The translations under genes and the position numbers were made by a program. Below the pieces are notes generated by a model, which saw nothing but the letters and a program-made list of their open reading frames with translations, was not told the DNA's origin and did not search any database. From assembly GCA_024236415.1 (NCBI GenBank), contig JACKKN010000023.1, positions 1 through 51,333 on the forward strand: 51,333 nt of DNA, in the 5' to 3' direction. Source of the stretch: Hyphomicrobiales bacterium (lineage in GTDB: Bacteria > Pseudomonadota > Alphaproteobacteria > Rhodospirillales > JACKKN01). This document shows, one piece after another, positions 16,657 through 25,473 of this stretch. Within the stretch, counting starts at the first letter, position 1. Every line of letters starts with the position of its first letter.

Positions 16657-17069
16657 GCCCGCCGGTCATCGACCACGTGGGCATCATCGTCGCCGACCTG
16701 GACGCGGCGGTGGCCATGATGCGCCCCCTGTTCGGCGGCGATCCGGCCTACGTCAAGGAAATGCCCGAGGTGGGCCTGCGCGTGGCCGCCTTCGAGGCCG
16801 CCAACGTGACCGTCGAGCTGCTGCAGTACACCGACGACGGGTCGGACTTTGCCAAGCAGGTGATGGGCGAGCGCCTGGGCCTGAACCACCTCTCGGCCCG
16901 GGTCGAGGACGTGGCCACGGCGGTGACGGAGTTGACCGCCGCCGGCTTCACGCCCCAGGCCGGTTTCCCGCGCCCCGGCGCCCACGGCCAGGTGGCCTTC
17001 TTCGACCCGGACCCGGTGACGGGCCTGCTGTTCGAGGTCTGCGCGCCCGACCCCAAGGACGGCCCATGA
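16653..17069 (+). CDS. VOC family protein, methylmalonyl-CoA epimerase-like
   Basis: Vicinal-oxygen-chelate fold of 138 residues starting at GTG 16653 (the GTGA overlaps the hydantoinase-B stop). It opens IDHVGIIVADLDAAVAMM, has ERLGLNHLSARVEDV in the middle and ends FFDPDPVTGLLFEVCAP. The His in DHVG, a His in LNHLS and a Glu near the C-terminus are placed like the metal ligands of methylmalonyl-CoA epimerase. Epimerase activity is plausible, but in this operon it may act on another CoA ester. Tight coupling to both neighbours means it is part of the same pathway. Confidence 0.85.
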   Translation: MSPPVIDHVGIIVADLDAAVAMMRPLFGGDPAYVKEMPEVGLRVAAFEAANVTVELLQYTDDGSDFAKQVMGERLGLNHLSARVEDVATAVTELTAAGFTPQAGFPRPGAHGQVAFFDPDPVTGLLFEVCAPDPKDGP

Positions 17070-18415
17070 GCGACCGCCGCCTGTGGAACTCGGCGGTGGA
17101 GACCCTGTCCGAAGACGCCCTGCGCGCCCTGCAGCTCGACCGCCTGAGGGCCCAGGTGGCCTACAACTACGACCGCTCCCCCTTCCACCGCCGCACCTTC
17201 GAGGCCGCCGGCGCCGCGCCCGGCGACATCCGGACCTTCGAGGACTTCGCCGCCCTGCCGATGATGGACAAGGAGGGCCACCGCGCCGCCCAGGCCGAGT
17301 CCCTGGACCGCCACGGCGACCCCTACGCCCTGTTCGCCGCCGCGCCGCGCGACGAGATCGTGCGCATCAACGCCACCTCGGGCACCACCGGGGACCCGAC
17401 GCTGTACACCCTCACCGCCCACGACGTGGCCGTGGTCAACGAGATGCACGCGCGCAAGTACTGGCGCACCGGCATCCGGCCGGGCAGCGTCATGGTCCAG
17501 GCCCTGTCGCTGAGCATGTTCACGGGCGGCCTGCCGCTGAGCCAGGGGATCCAGCACCTGGGCGCCGCCGTGGTGCCGGTGGGGGTCGAGGGCGGCACGC
17601 GCCGCGTGGTGGACTTCACCCGCCTGACCCGGGCCGACGCCCTGATCGCCACGCCGTCCTTCGGCCGCCACCTGATCGAGGAATGCCCGGCCCTGACCGG
17701 CGCCCCGGCGCGGGACCTGGGCATCACCCGCTTCTACTGCGCCGGCGAGCCCGGCGGCGGCGATCCCGAGGTGCGCCGCCTGCTGGCCGAGGGCTTCGGC
17801 GCCGCCGTGTACGACCACACGGGGGGCGGCCACGCCTTCCACGGCATCTCCTGCGACCACGGGGCGGCCATGCACTTCGTCTCCCCCGACCACTGCCTGC
17901 TGGAACTGGTGGACCCGGACAGCAAGGCGCCCCTGGCCGTCACCGACGGCGCCGTGGGCGAGATGGTGTGGACCTTCCTGGACTGGCGCGGCGGGCCCTT
18001 CATGCGCTACGCCATCGGCGACATCGCCGAAGTCCTGACCTCGCCCTGCCCCTGCGGCCTGCCGGGCCTGCGCTTCCGCATCCTGGGGCGGGCCGACGAC
18101 ATGCTCATCGTCAAGGGGGTCAACGTCTACCCCCAGGCCATCGGCAACGTCATCGCCGCCTTCGTGCCCCGGGTCACGGGCGCCTTCCGGGTGGTCCTGG
18201 ACAAGCCCGGCCCCCTGGTGGAACCGCCGCTGCGGGTCAGGCTCGAACGGGGCGACGACACCCCGGACGGGGACCTCCCGGCCCTGGAAGCCGAGGTCCT
18301 GGCCGCCCTGCGCACGCAGCTCCGCATCTCCCCGGCCCTCCACTGGCTGCCGCCAAGGACCCTGCCGCGGGAGGCCATGAAGACGCGGTTGGTGGAGGTT
18401 GGCGGCGGAGCCTGA
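17066..18415 (+). CDS. phenylacetate-CoA ligase-like adenylate-forming enzyme
   Basis: Adenylate-forming ligase of the PaaK type, 449 residues starting MSDRRLWNSAVETLSED. It activates a carboxylic acid with ATP and joins it to CoA. The P-loop reads NATSGTTGDP (103-112), later YCAGEPGG and DHTGGG, and the hinge/lysine region includes GRADDMLIVKGVNVYP. The PaaK-type substrate remains open: aromatic acids are common, but the VOC and hydantoinase-B partners suggest a short carboxylate. ATG 17066 overlaps the VOC stop by 4 bases. A cysteine pair in SPCPCGLPGLR is typical of the family. Confidence 0.86.
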   Translation: MSDRRLWNSAVETLSEDALRALQLDRLRAQVAYNYDRSPFHRRTFEAAGAAPGDIRTFEDFAALPMMDKEGHRAAQAESLDRHGDPYALFAAAPRDEIVRINATSGTTGDPTLYTLTAHDVAVVNEMHARKYWRTGIRPGSVMVQALSLSMFTGGLPLSQGIQHLGAAVVPVGVEGGTRRVVDFTRLTRADALIATPSFGRHLIEECPALTGAPARDLGITRFYCAGEPGGGDPEVRRLLAEGFGAAVYDHTGGGHAFHGISCDHGAAMHFVSPDHCLLELVDPDSKAPLAVTDGAVGEMVWTFLDWRGGPFMRYAIGDIAEVLTSPCPCGLPGLRFRILGRADDMLIVKGVNVYPQAIGNVIAAFVPRVTGAFRVVLDKPGPLVEPPLRVRLERGDDTPDGDLPALEAEVLAALRTQLRISPALHWLPPRTLPREAMKTRLVEVGGGA

Positions 18416-18425
18416 CGGCAGGCGG

Positions 18426-18521
18426 CCCTTCGAGGCACGCTTCGCGCGCACCTCAGGGCAAGGAATCCATCCAGGGAAAAACTTCATGCTGAGGCGGCGC
18501 CCAACGGGCGCCCTCGAAGCA
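18426..18521. repeat. REP-like palindrome pair
   Basis: Inverted arrangement of two related elements. The outer arms are CTTCGAGG (18428-18435) and CCTCGAAG (18512-18519); the inner arms are CCTCAG (18451-18456) and CTGAGG (18489-18494). The intervening parts of each half hold small GC hairpins, for example GGCGCC-CAAC-GGGCGCC. The CTTCGAG...CTCAGG layout is like intergenic palindromes found in several alphaproteobacteria. It lies between two convergent genes and may also stop transcription. Confidence 0.65.
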
Positions 18522-18537
18522 TGGGATGGCGGGCGCC

Positions 18538-19020
18538 CTACTTCGCCAGCCCCTCCACGATCTCCGTGTTCGGCGTGTGCTCGAAGATCCGGGGCGAGCA
18601 GATGATCTTGGAGTCCCGGCCGCCGCCGCCCAGGATGATGCGGTCGTGGTCCATGACCCGGGCGTCCACCCACAGCGGCAGGTCGGGCGGCAGGCCGATG
18701 GCGGTGACGCCGCCGATCTCCATGCCGGTCATGGCCCGGGTCTCGTCGGGGTCGGCGAAGGAGACCTTGCGCGCCTCCAGCTTCTTGCGCACCACCTTGT
18801 TCACGTCCAGGCGGTGCACGGCCAGCACCACGCAGGCGGCGTACTTCTTCTCGCCGGTCTTGCTGGCGACGACGATGACGTTGGCCGAATTGTCCAGCGA
18901 ATAGCCGTAATGCTCGCAGAACACCGCCGTGTCGGCCAGGGCCGGGTCGCAGTCGATGACCTCGTAGGGCACCCCCGACGCCGCCAGGATGGCCTCGATC
19001 CGTTCGACCCTTTCGCTCAC
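18538..19020 (-). CDS. YbaK/EbsC family aminoacyl-tRNA deacylase-like protein
   Basis: Freestanding editing domain, 160 residues, starting MSERVERIEAILAASG. Family features are the conserved NVIVVASKTGEKKYAACVVLA strand, the lysine-rich DVNKVVRKKLEARKVSFAD segment, and GGVTAIGLPPDLPLWVDARV. Such proteins hydrolyse misacylated tRNA (Cys-tRNA-Pro or Ala-tRNA-Pro). The gene stands alone between the REP element and an SDR gene on the opposite strand. Assignment to YbaK, ProXp or a related subclass cannot be settled by reading. Confidence 0.88.
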   Translation of the reverse strand: MSERVERIEAILAASGVPYEVIDCDPALADTAVFCEHYGYSLDNSANVIVVASKTGEKKYAACVVLAVHRLDVNKVVRKKLEARKVSFADPDETRAMTGMEIGGVTAIGLPPDLPLWVDARVMDHDRIILGGGGRDSKIICSPRIFEHTPNTEIVEGLAK

Positions 19021-19085
19021 GCCGCATCCTCCCTATCATGCCCGCGCCGAAGGTAACGGAAAGCCCACGGGGAGGACAACCGCAC

Positions 19086-19838
19086 ATGACACCGTCGCAC
19101 AAGGTCGCCATCGTCACCGGCGCCGGCACCGGCATCGGCCGCGCCGCCGCCCTGGCCCTGGCCGAGGCCGGCTATGCCGTCGCCCTGGCCGGGCGCCGGG
19201 CCGAGCCCTTGGAGGAGACGGCGCGCCGGGCCGGCGACGCCCGCACCCTGCCCTTCCCCGCCGACATCGGCAAGGCGGACCAGGTGCGGGCCCTGTTCGA
19301 CGCCACCGTCGCCGCCTTCGGCCGGGTCGACGTGGTGTTCAACAACGCCGGCATGGGCACCCCGGCGGTGCCGCTGGACGAGCTGACCGTGGAGCAGTGG
19401 CAGGCGGTGGTGGACGTCAACCTGACCGGCATGTTCCTGTGCACCCAGAACGCCTTCCGGGTCATGAAGGCCCAGGACCCCAAGGGCGGGCGCATCATCA
19501 ACAACGGCTCCATCTCGGCCCACGCGCCGCGCCCCTTCTCGGCCCCCTACACTTCAACCAAGCACGGGGTCACGGGGCTGACCCGGGCCACCTCGCTGGA
19601 CGGCCGCGCCCACAACATCGCCTGCGGCCAGATCGACATCGGCAACGCGGCGACGGAGATGACCGAGCGCATGAAGTCCGGCGTGCCCCAGGCCAACGGC
19701 ACCATGGCCGTGGAGCCGACCATGGACGTGCGGCACGTGGCCAACGCGGTGGTGCACATGGCCGGCCTGCCGCTGGACACCAACGTCCTGTTCATGACCA
19801 TCATGGCCAACGACATGCCCTTCGTCGGGCGGGGGTAG
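19086..19838 (+). CDS. SDR family oxidoreductase
   Basis: Classical short-chain dehydrogenase of 250 residues starting MTPSHKVAIVTGAGTGIG. The cofactor motif TGAGTGIG is at 11-18, NNAG at 86-89, and catalytic Ser142, Tyr155 and Lys159 are all present. The GRR after strand 2 (36-38) suggests NADP(H). The family C-terminus (usually a VDGG motif) is replaced by LFMTIMANDMPFVGRG, seen in an SDR subgroup. ATG 19086 follows GGGGAGG; the longer frame upstream is less likely. It converges with the MFS gene at 19842, 3 bases away, and diverges from the YbaK gene. Confidence 0.87.
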   Translation: MTPSHKVAIVTGAGTGIGRAAALALAEAGYAVALAGRRAEPLEETARRAGDARTLPFPADIGKADQVRALFDATVAAFGRVDVVFNNAGMGTPAVPLDELTVEQWQAVVDVNLTGMFLCTQNAFRVMKAQDPKGGRIINNGSISAHAPRPFSAPYTSTKHGVTGLTRATSLDGRAHNIACGQIDIGNAATEMTERMKSGVPQANGTMAVEPTMDVRHVANAVVHMAGLPLDTNVLFMTIMANDMPFVGRG

Positions 19839-19841
19839 GTC

Positions 19842-21128
19842 CTACCGCGCCACCGGCCGGCAATAGGTTTCGCGCACGAACAGGGCGGCCAGCAGGGCCA
19901 GGGCGTAGAGCACCGGCAGCACCAGGAAGGCGCTGGCGTAGGCGTCCAGGGAATAGACCCGGGCGCCGCCCGCCAGCGTGCCGTCCCAGGCCCAGTCCAG
20001 CAGCAGGCCGATGACCGGCTGGAACACGGCGCCGCCGGCCACCACCATCATGTTCAGCAGGCCCAGCGACGCGCCGGTGTTGCCGGCGGCGTTGTGCTCG
20101 CGCACCAGGGCGTAGCTGACCGACACCGCCGAACTGCCGACCCCGTTGACGAACAGCAGCAGGCGATAAAGGCCGAGCGGCAGGTCCGGAACGTAGAGCA
20201 CCGGCAGCAGGCTGGCCACCGCCACCAGGGCCGCCGCCACCACGGGCGCCTTGCGCCGCCCCACCCGGTCCGAGATCCAGCCCCACAGCGGCGCGCCCAC
20301 GGCCCAGCCCATGAGGATGGACGAGACGGCGAAGGCCGCCTCGGGCCGCTCGACCCCGTACACCTGCATGGTGTAGGGCACCCCCCACAGGCCGCCGAAG
20401 GCCAGGCCGGGGGCCGAGATCAGGCTGCCGAAGGCGGAGATGACCAGGGTCTGGGGCCGCCGCGCCACGTCCCACAGGGCGCGCCAGACGGATGGCGCGC
20501 CGTCCGCCTGCCCTTGGCCCGCGGGCGCCGCCGCCCCGGGCGGGCGGTCGCGGGTGACCAGCCAGGTGGCCGCCGACAGGACCAGGGCGCCGGCCGCCAG
20601 CATTCCCAGGCTGGCGCGCCAGCCCTGGGCCTCGACCAGCACGGCCAGCGGCGCCTGGCCGCCGATGCCGCCGACGAAGCCGATGCCCAGGGCCAGGCCC
20701 GACAACAGGGCGAAGCGCCGCGGCGGGAACCAGGCCGCCGCCAGGACCATGGACCCGACCAGGCCGAAGGCGCAGCCGCCGCCGATCAGGGCCCGGCCCA
20801 GGTAGGCCACCTGCACCCCCGGCGCCCAGGCGAACAGCCCCGCCCCCACCCCGGCCACCAGGGCGGCGATGGACAGCACCCGGCGCGGGCCCCAGCGGTC
20901 CAGCGCCATGCCCACGGGCATCTGGATGGCGGCGTAGGCGTAGAAATAGACCGCCGACAGGTTGCCCAGGATGGCCCCGGTGACGGCGAAGTCGCGCATC
21001 AGCTCGTCGACCATGACGCTGGGCGACACGCGCAGGATCCAGGCGTAGAAGAAGTACAGCGCCGCCAGGGTCCAGCCGGCGTAGCCGGTCCAGGCGGCGC
21101 GGCCCGTGGGTAGCGGGGGATGGGTCAT
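19842..21128 (-). CDS. MFS transporter
   Basis: Twelve-helix major facilitator of 428 residues starting MTHPPLPTGRAAWTGYAGW. The signature loop is GMALDRWGPRRVLS, and a second repeat reads GWISDRVGRRKAP. The helix-1 context LYFFYAWILRVSPSVMVDEL resembles the organic-anion carrier group (GlcP/NarK-like hexuronate or oxalate families). Its start lies about 20 bases past the stop of the acyl-CoA synthetase gene, so the two form one operon (ligase first, carrier second), suggesting uptake of the acid that the ligase activates. Confidence 0.85.
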   Translation of the reverse strand: MTHPPLPTGRAAWTGYAGWTLAALYFFYAWILRVSPSVMVDELMRDFAVTGAILGNLSAVYFYAYAAIQMPVGMALDRWGPRRVLSIAALVAGVGAGLFAWAPGVQVAYLGRALIGGGCAFGLVGSMVLAAAWFPPRRFALLSGLALGIGFVGGIGGQAPLAVLVEAQGWRASLGMLAAGALVLSAATWLVTRDRPPGAAAPAGQGQADGAPSVWRALWDVARRPQTLVISAFGSLISAPGLAFGGLWGVPYTMQVYGVERPEAAFAVSSILMGWAVGAPLWGWISDRVGRRKAPVVAAALVAVASLLPVLYVPDLPLGLYRLLLFVNGVGSSAVSVSYALVREHNAAGNTGASLGLLNMMVVAGGAVFQPVIGLLLDWAWDGTLAGGARVYSLDAYASAFLVLPVLYALALLAALFVRETYCRPVAR

Positions 21129-21147
21129 GGGCGGGAAACCGGATCGC

Positions 21148-22806
21148 CTAGGCGCCCGCCTCCCCGTTCGTCCCGGCCTCGGCCCGGGCCTGGTCGCGCA
21201 GTTCGACCCGGCGGATCTTGCCCGAGATGGTCTTGGGCAGTTCGTCGCGGAACTCGATCTCGCGCGGGTACTTGTAGGGCGCGGTCTGCGCCTTGACGAA
21301 CTCCTGGATCTCGCGCGCCAGGTCGTCCGACGGCTCGTACCCCGGGGCCAGGATCACGTAGGCCTTGACGATCTCGCCGCGCAGGGGATCGGGCTTGCCG
21401 ACCACGGCGGACTCCATGACCGCCGGATGCTCGATCAGGGCGCTCTCCACCTCGAACGGGCTGATGCGGTAGCTGGCCGAGCCGATGATGTCGTCGGACC
21501 GGCCCACGAACCAGATGTAGCCGTCGGCATCCCGGGTCGCCGTGTCGCCGGTGTAGTACCAGCCGTCGTGGAAGCAGCGGGCGTTGGCCTCGTCGTCCTC
21601 GTAGTAGCCGTGGAACAGGCCCGGCGGCCAGGGCTCGGACCCGTCGCGCGGCAGGCGCACGGCGATGTGGCCGACCTCGCCGTCGGGCAGGACGTTGCCG
21701 TCGTCGTCGACGATGTCGACCACGATGCCCGGCACCGGCCGGCCCATGGAGCCGGGGCGCACCTCCATGCCCGGGAAGTTGGCGACGATGTTCACGGTTT
21801 CGGTCTGGCCGTAGCCGTCGTGGACCTCGGTCCCCGTGGCCTCCTTCCAGGTCTTCATGACCTCGGGGTTCAGCGGCTCGCCGGCGCCGATGCAGTGGCG
21901 CAGGGAGGAAAGGTCGTAGGCGCCCAGGTCCATCTGCGCGAACAGGCGGTACACCGTGGGCGGGGCGCAGAACGTGGTTACCTTGTGGCGCGCGATCAGG
22001 CGCAGGTGCAGGTCGGCGTCGAAGCCCTCGCCGTCGAACAGCAGGATGGTGGCCCCCATCAGCATGGGCGGGAACAGGATGCCCCAGGCGGCCTTGGCCC
22101 AGCCCGTATCCGTCAGGGTCCAGTGCACGTCGCCGGGCCGCAGGTCCTGCCAGTACCTGCCGGTGATGGTGTGGGCCAGGGCATAGGCATGGTCGCGCGG
22201 CACCATCTTGGGCATGGAGGTGGTGCCCGAGGTGAAGTAGCAGAGCATCAGGTCCGTGGATTTCGACGGCGCGACGTCGCCGCGGGCCAGCACCGGCGCG
22301 GCGGCGGCGCAGGCGGCGTCGTAGGAAATCCAGCCGTCCCGCGCGCCGCCCACCAGGATCAGGTGGCGCAGCGTCGGGCACTTGCCGCGGATGGATTCCA
22401 CCTTGTCGGCGTGGTCGGCGGTGACCACGGCGATGGTGGCGCGGGCGCGGTTGATGCGGTACTCCAGGTCCTTGGCCGTCAGCAGGTTGGTGCCGGGCAT
22501 GGCCACCACCCCCACCTTCATGCAGCCCACCAGAACCTGGTACCAGGCCGGGATGCGCGGGATCACCACGCAGGCGAACTCGCCCTTCGCCGCGCCCAGG
22601 CCGCGCAGCACGTTGGCGAACCGGTTGGACGCGGCGCTCAGGTCGCCGAAGGTATGGACCTCGTGCCCCTCGCCGCTGCGCGGCACGTGGATGAAGCAGG
22701 GCCCGTCATCGGTGGCGGCGCGCCGGTCCACCAGGTCGAAGCCGAAGTTGTAGTCGTCGGGGATCTGCAGCGCGAAGTCGGCGCGCATCCGCTCGTAGGT
22801 GGTCAT
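21148..22806 (-). CDS. acyl-CoA synthetase (AMP-forming), medium-chain/benzoate-like
   Basis: Activates a carboxylic acid to its CoA ester through an acyl-adenylate; 552 residues, cytoplasmic. It starts MTTYERMRADFALQIP, and GGGAGG lies a short distance upstream. The P-loop FTSGTTSMPKM departs by one residue (Ser for Gly) from the common GTTGxPK form, as in the medium-chain ACSM group. Also visible are DGYGQTE, WYYTGDTATRD, GRSDDIIGSASYRISPFEVE and catalytic Lys in KTISGKIRR. The overall pattern is closer to medium-chain or aromatic synthetases than to acetate synthetase. Operonic with the MFS gene downstream. Confidence 0.88.
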   Translation of the reverse strand: MTTYERMRADFALQIPDDYNFGFDLVDRRAATDDGPCFIHVPRSGEGHEVHTFGDLSAASNRFANVLRGLGAAKGEFACVVIPRIPAWYQVLVGCMKVGVVAMPGTNLLTAKDLEYRINRARATIAVVTADHADKVESIRGKCPTLRHLILVGGARDGWISYDAACAAAAPVLARGDVAPSKSTDLMLCYFTSGTTSMPKMVPRDHAYALAHTITGRYWQDLRPGDVHWTLTDTGWAKAAWGILFPPMLMGATILLFDGEGFDADLHLRLIARHKVTTFCAPPTVYRLFAQMDLGAYDLSSLRHCIGAGEPLNPEVMKTWKEATGTEVHDGYGQTETVNIVANFPGMEVRPGSMGRPVPGIVVDIVDDDGNVLPDGEVGHIAVRLPRDGSEPWPPGLFHGYYEDDEANARCFHDGWYYTGDTATRDADGYIWFVGRSDDIIGSASYRISPFEVESALIEHPAVMESAVVGKPDPLRGEIVKAYVILAPGYEPSDDLAREIQEFVKAQTAPYKYPREIEFRDELPKTISGKIRRVELRDQARAEAGTNGEAGA

Positions 22807-22893
22807 GGCCGCCCGTTCCTCCCTGTTTTGCTATGGACATACCCCCGATCGCTGGCAAAGTGAAGGTCCCTGGGCGAACGGCGGAGAGGATGC

Positions 22894-23232
22894 ATGCCCG
22901 ACGACCGGCTGAAGGCCGAGGTCTGGATCATGGCCCACGTGCGGCGCTGCTCGGTGGAGGGGGTGCCGGCCATGGTGGTGCGCCGCGGCGACGACCGCGG
23001 CGGCACCCTGATGCTGAAGCTGAACCGGCTGGAGAACGGCTGCCGCGTGCTGTCCCAGGCCACCGACCTGGACGGCAATCGCGGCTGGATCGCCGCCTTC
23101 AAGGGCGAGGCCGTGGACGAGGCCGAGGCCGACGCCTACATCCGCCGCGCCATCGACCGCGACCCCGACCTGTGGGTGGTCGAGATCGAGCACCGCGACG
23201 GCTGGCACCCCTTCGAGGGCAAGGAGATCTAG
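22894..23232 (+). CDS. DUF1491 family protein
   Basis: Alphaproteobacterial protein of 112 residues of unknown function. It opens MPDDRLKAEVWIMAHVRRCSVEGVPAMVVRRGD, a strand-rich start that I recognise as DUF1491; the C-terminus has AYIRRAIDRDPDLWVVEIE. There is no signal or membrane segment. It overlaps the opposing GFA gene by 4 bases at their stops, and is divergent from the acyl-CoA synthetase gene. Function is not known for the family. Confidence 0.8.
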   Translation: MPDDRLKAEVWIMAHVRRCSVEGVPAMVVRRGDDRGGTLMLKLNRLENGCRVLSQATDLDGNRGWIAAFKGEAVDEAEADAYIRRAIDRDPDLWVVEIEHRDGWHPFEGKEI

Positions 23233-23642
23233 CGCGGCCGCGAGCCGTCGGGGCTGCTGGCCATGCCGGGGCCGAGGTCGATCCAGGGCTGCTTGCTGCG
23301 GGTCCAGACCTGCGCCGTCGGCTTCAGCCAACTGGTGTCGTCCAGGGTCCCGGCCTTGAGGAACAGCACCCCGGGGAAGCCGTCGGTGTCGCTGTAGATC
23401 GGCGAGCCGCAGTCGGGGCAGAAGTTGCGCCGCACCTTGCCGCCGCTGTCGGCGTCGTCGACGAACACCTTCATCGTGCCCTCGACCGTCAGGGCGTCGC
23501 CCGGGACGCCGACGACGATGGAGAACGTGGTCCCGGTCTGCTTCTGGCAGTGGGTGCAATGGCACACGGCGGTCAGCACCGGCTCGGCGTCGCTGTGGTA
23601 GCGGATGGCCCCGCACAGGCAGCCGCCTTCGATCTTCGCCAT
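23229..23642 (-). CDS. GFA family (glutathione-dependent formaldehyde-activating-like) protein
   Basis: Small zinc-binding domain protein, 137 residues starting MAKIEGGCLCGAIRY. Zinc-ligand cysteines are visible at 8, 10 (CLCG), 27, 29, 32 (CHCTHC) and 75, 78 (CPDCGSP), all canonical. The family name comes from Gfa, which binds glutathione and formaldehyde, but most members have unknown substrates. It lies upstream of nothing on its strand except convergent DUF1491, and 18 bases after the MaoC gene stop, so MaoC and GFA may be co-transcribed. Confidence 0.88.
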   Translation of the reverse strand: MAKIEGGCLCGAIRYHSDAEPVLTAVCHCTHCQKQTGTTFSIVVGVPGDALTVEGTMKVFVDDADSGGKVRRNFCPDCGSPIYSDTDGFPGVLFLKAGTLDDTSWLKPTAQVWTRSKQPWIDLGPGMASSPDGSRPR

Positions 23643-23660
23643 CTTCTGGTTCCTCCCCTT

Positions 23661-24116
23661 CTATGCGCCGCCGTCGCGGCAGGTGACAAGGTTGACCGGC
23701 TTCATGGTCATGACCAGGACCCCGTCCTGGTTGGTGACCTCGATCAGCGAGTGGATCACGCCGCGGTCCGGGCGCCGGCCCGAGCGGCGCGCCTCGGTCA
23801 CCGTGGCATGGATGGTCAGCACGTCGCCGGGGCGCACCGGGGCCAGCCAGCGCAGTTCCTCCAGGCCCGGCGAGCCCAGGCTGGAGGCCGGGCTGAGGTA
23901 GTGGTCGACCAGCGGCCGCATGACCGCCGCCGCCGTGTGCCAGCCGCTGGCGACGATGCCGCCGAACGGGCCGTGCGCCGCCTTGGCCGGGTCGACGTGG
24001 AAGTCCTGGGGGTCGTAGCGGCGGGCGAAGTCGATGATCTCGGCCTCGGTCATGGTCACCTTGCCGACCTCGACCGCGCGGCCGACCGCATAGTCCTCGA
24101 AATACATGTCCGCCAT
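23661..24116 (-). CDS. MaoC family dehydratase
   Basis: Hotdog-fold hydratase of 151 residues starting MADMYFEDYAVG at ATG 24116, with AAGGGGG upstream. The catalytic pair is Asp35 and His40 in FARRYDPQDFHVDP, followed by FGGIVASGWHTAAAVMR, which is the family's conserved helix. It most likely hydrates or dehydrates an enoyl-CoA or related thioester. The frame can be extended 15 residues upstream, but that part lacks conservation. Adjacent to the MFS gene on the opposite strand with about 127 bp between. Confidence 0.88.
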   Translation of the reverse strand: MADMYFEDYAVGRAVEVGKVTMTEAEIIDFARRYDPQDFHVDPAKAAHGPFGGIVASGWHTAAAVMRPLVDHYLSPASSLGSPGLEELRWLAPVRPGDVLTIHATVTEARRSGRRPDRGVIHSLIEVTNQDGVLVMTMKPVNLVTCRDGGA

Positions 24117-24243
24117 GGCCCCCTTGCCCGTCCTCTGCCGTGACTCCTGTGTGCCGCCCATCCTACTTCATCATTTAACTATCGTCTCCGGTTCCGTGCG
24201 GTCCTATTGTCGGGGCGGGACAGATTCGAGGACCGCCCACGCC

Positions 24244-25473
24244 ATGCCCGGTTGGACCCGTGCCGCCGCCGCCCTGGTCGCGCCCAGCGCCGAATACGCG
24301 CGCCTGGTCTGGCCCCTGTCCATGGTCCAGCTGGTGTCCTGGGGCACGCTGTACTACGGCTTCGCCATCTTCCTGACCCCCATGGAGGCCGAGCTGGGCT
24401 GGGCCCGGGCCGAGCTGACCGGCGCCGTGACCCTGGGCATGGTGGTGGCCGGCGCCGCCTCGCTGCCGGCCGGGCGGCTGATCGACCGCGGCCACGGCCG
24501 CCTGGTCATGACCGCCGGCTCGGTCCTGGGCGGGGCCATGCTGTTCGCCTGGTCGCGGGTCACCGACGTGGCCGCCTTCTATGCCATCTGGTTCGGAATC
24601 GGCCTGGCCATGGCCGGCACCCTCTACGAGCCCGCCTTCGCCGTGCTGATCCGCGCCCTGGCCGACTTGGCGCAGCGCGCCGTGGCGGCCATGACCCTGG
24701 TCGGCGGGTTCGCCAGCACCGTGTTCATCCCCATCTGCCACCTGCTGATCGAGCACCTGGGCTGGCGCGACGCCCTGGCGGTGATGGGGGCCCTGAACGT
24801 GGTCCTGGGCGGGGTGATCCACTTCGCCGTGCTGCGCGACCCCACGGTGCGCGAGCGGGTGCCCGGCGGCAGCGACGCCAGCACCGCCCAGATCCTGCGC
24901 GCCGTGTTCCGCAAGCCCGCCTTCTGGTTCCTGCTGGCGGCCGTGACCGGCGGCTTCTTTTCGGTCGCCGCGGTGGTGTTCCACATCGTGCCGCTGATGG
25001 CCGAGCGCGGCTTCGACACCGCCACGGCGGTGGCCGCCATCGCCCTCATCGGCCCGGCCCAGGTGGCCGGGCGGATCATGGTGGTGATCGTGGTGCCGCG
25101 GCTGGCCCTGCCGGTGTCGGGGATGGTGGCCTTCGGCCTGCCCCTGCTGGCCATGGTGCTGCTGCGCCTGGGCCCGGCCGAGTGGTGGGTGGTGGCCACC
25201 TTCGCCATCGCCCTGGGGGCCGGCAACGGCATCGCCACCATCGTCCGCGCCACCTCGGTGGCGCGCATCGTCGAGGCCGGCGCCTACGGCGTGGTCAACG
25301 GCGCCATCAACCTGCCGGTCAGCGTCGCCCGCGCCTTCGCCCCCTCGGTCGCCTCGGTGCTGTGGGCGGCGGGGGGCGGTTATGGCCCGGTGCTGTGGAT
25401 CCTGGTGGGGGTGTCGGCGGTGGCCGTGACCTGCTTCCTGCTGGGCATGCGGGCCAGCGCCCCTACCCCTTGA
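24244..25473 (+). CDS. MFS transporter
   Basis: Twelve-helix major facilitator of 409 residues starting MPGWTRAAAALVAPSAEYAR. The loop between helices 2 and 3 reads AGRLIDRGHGRLVMT, and helix 1 reads LVSWGTLYYGFAIFLTPM, which resembles the oxalate/formate or monocarboxylate branch. ATG 24244 was chosen because GAGGA precedes it and the hydrophobic part starts soon after; an upstream ATG at 24106 lies inside the MaoC start region. The stop overlaps the malonyl-CoA decarboxylase gene end by 11 bases on the opposite strand. Confidence 0.84.
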   Translation: MPGWTRAAAALVAPSAEYARLVWPLSMVQLVSWGTLYYGFAIFLTPMEAELGWARAELTGAVTLGMVVAGAASLPAGRLIDRGHGRLVMTAGSVLGGAMLFAWSRVTDVAAFYAIWFGIGLAMAGTLYEPAFAVLIRALADLAQRAVAAMTLVGGFASTVFIPICHLLIEHLGWRDALAVMGALNVVLGGVIHFAVLRDPTVRERVPGGSDASTAQILRAVFRKPAFWFLLAAVTGGFFSVAAVVFHIVPLMAERGFDTATAVAAIALIGPAQVAGRIMVVIVVPRLALPVSGMVAFGLPLLAMVLLRLGPAEWWVVATFAIALGAGNGIATIVRATSVARIVEAGAYGVVNGAINLPVSVARAFAPSVASVLWAAGGGYGPVLWILVGVSAVAVTCFLLGMRASAPTP

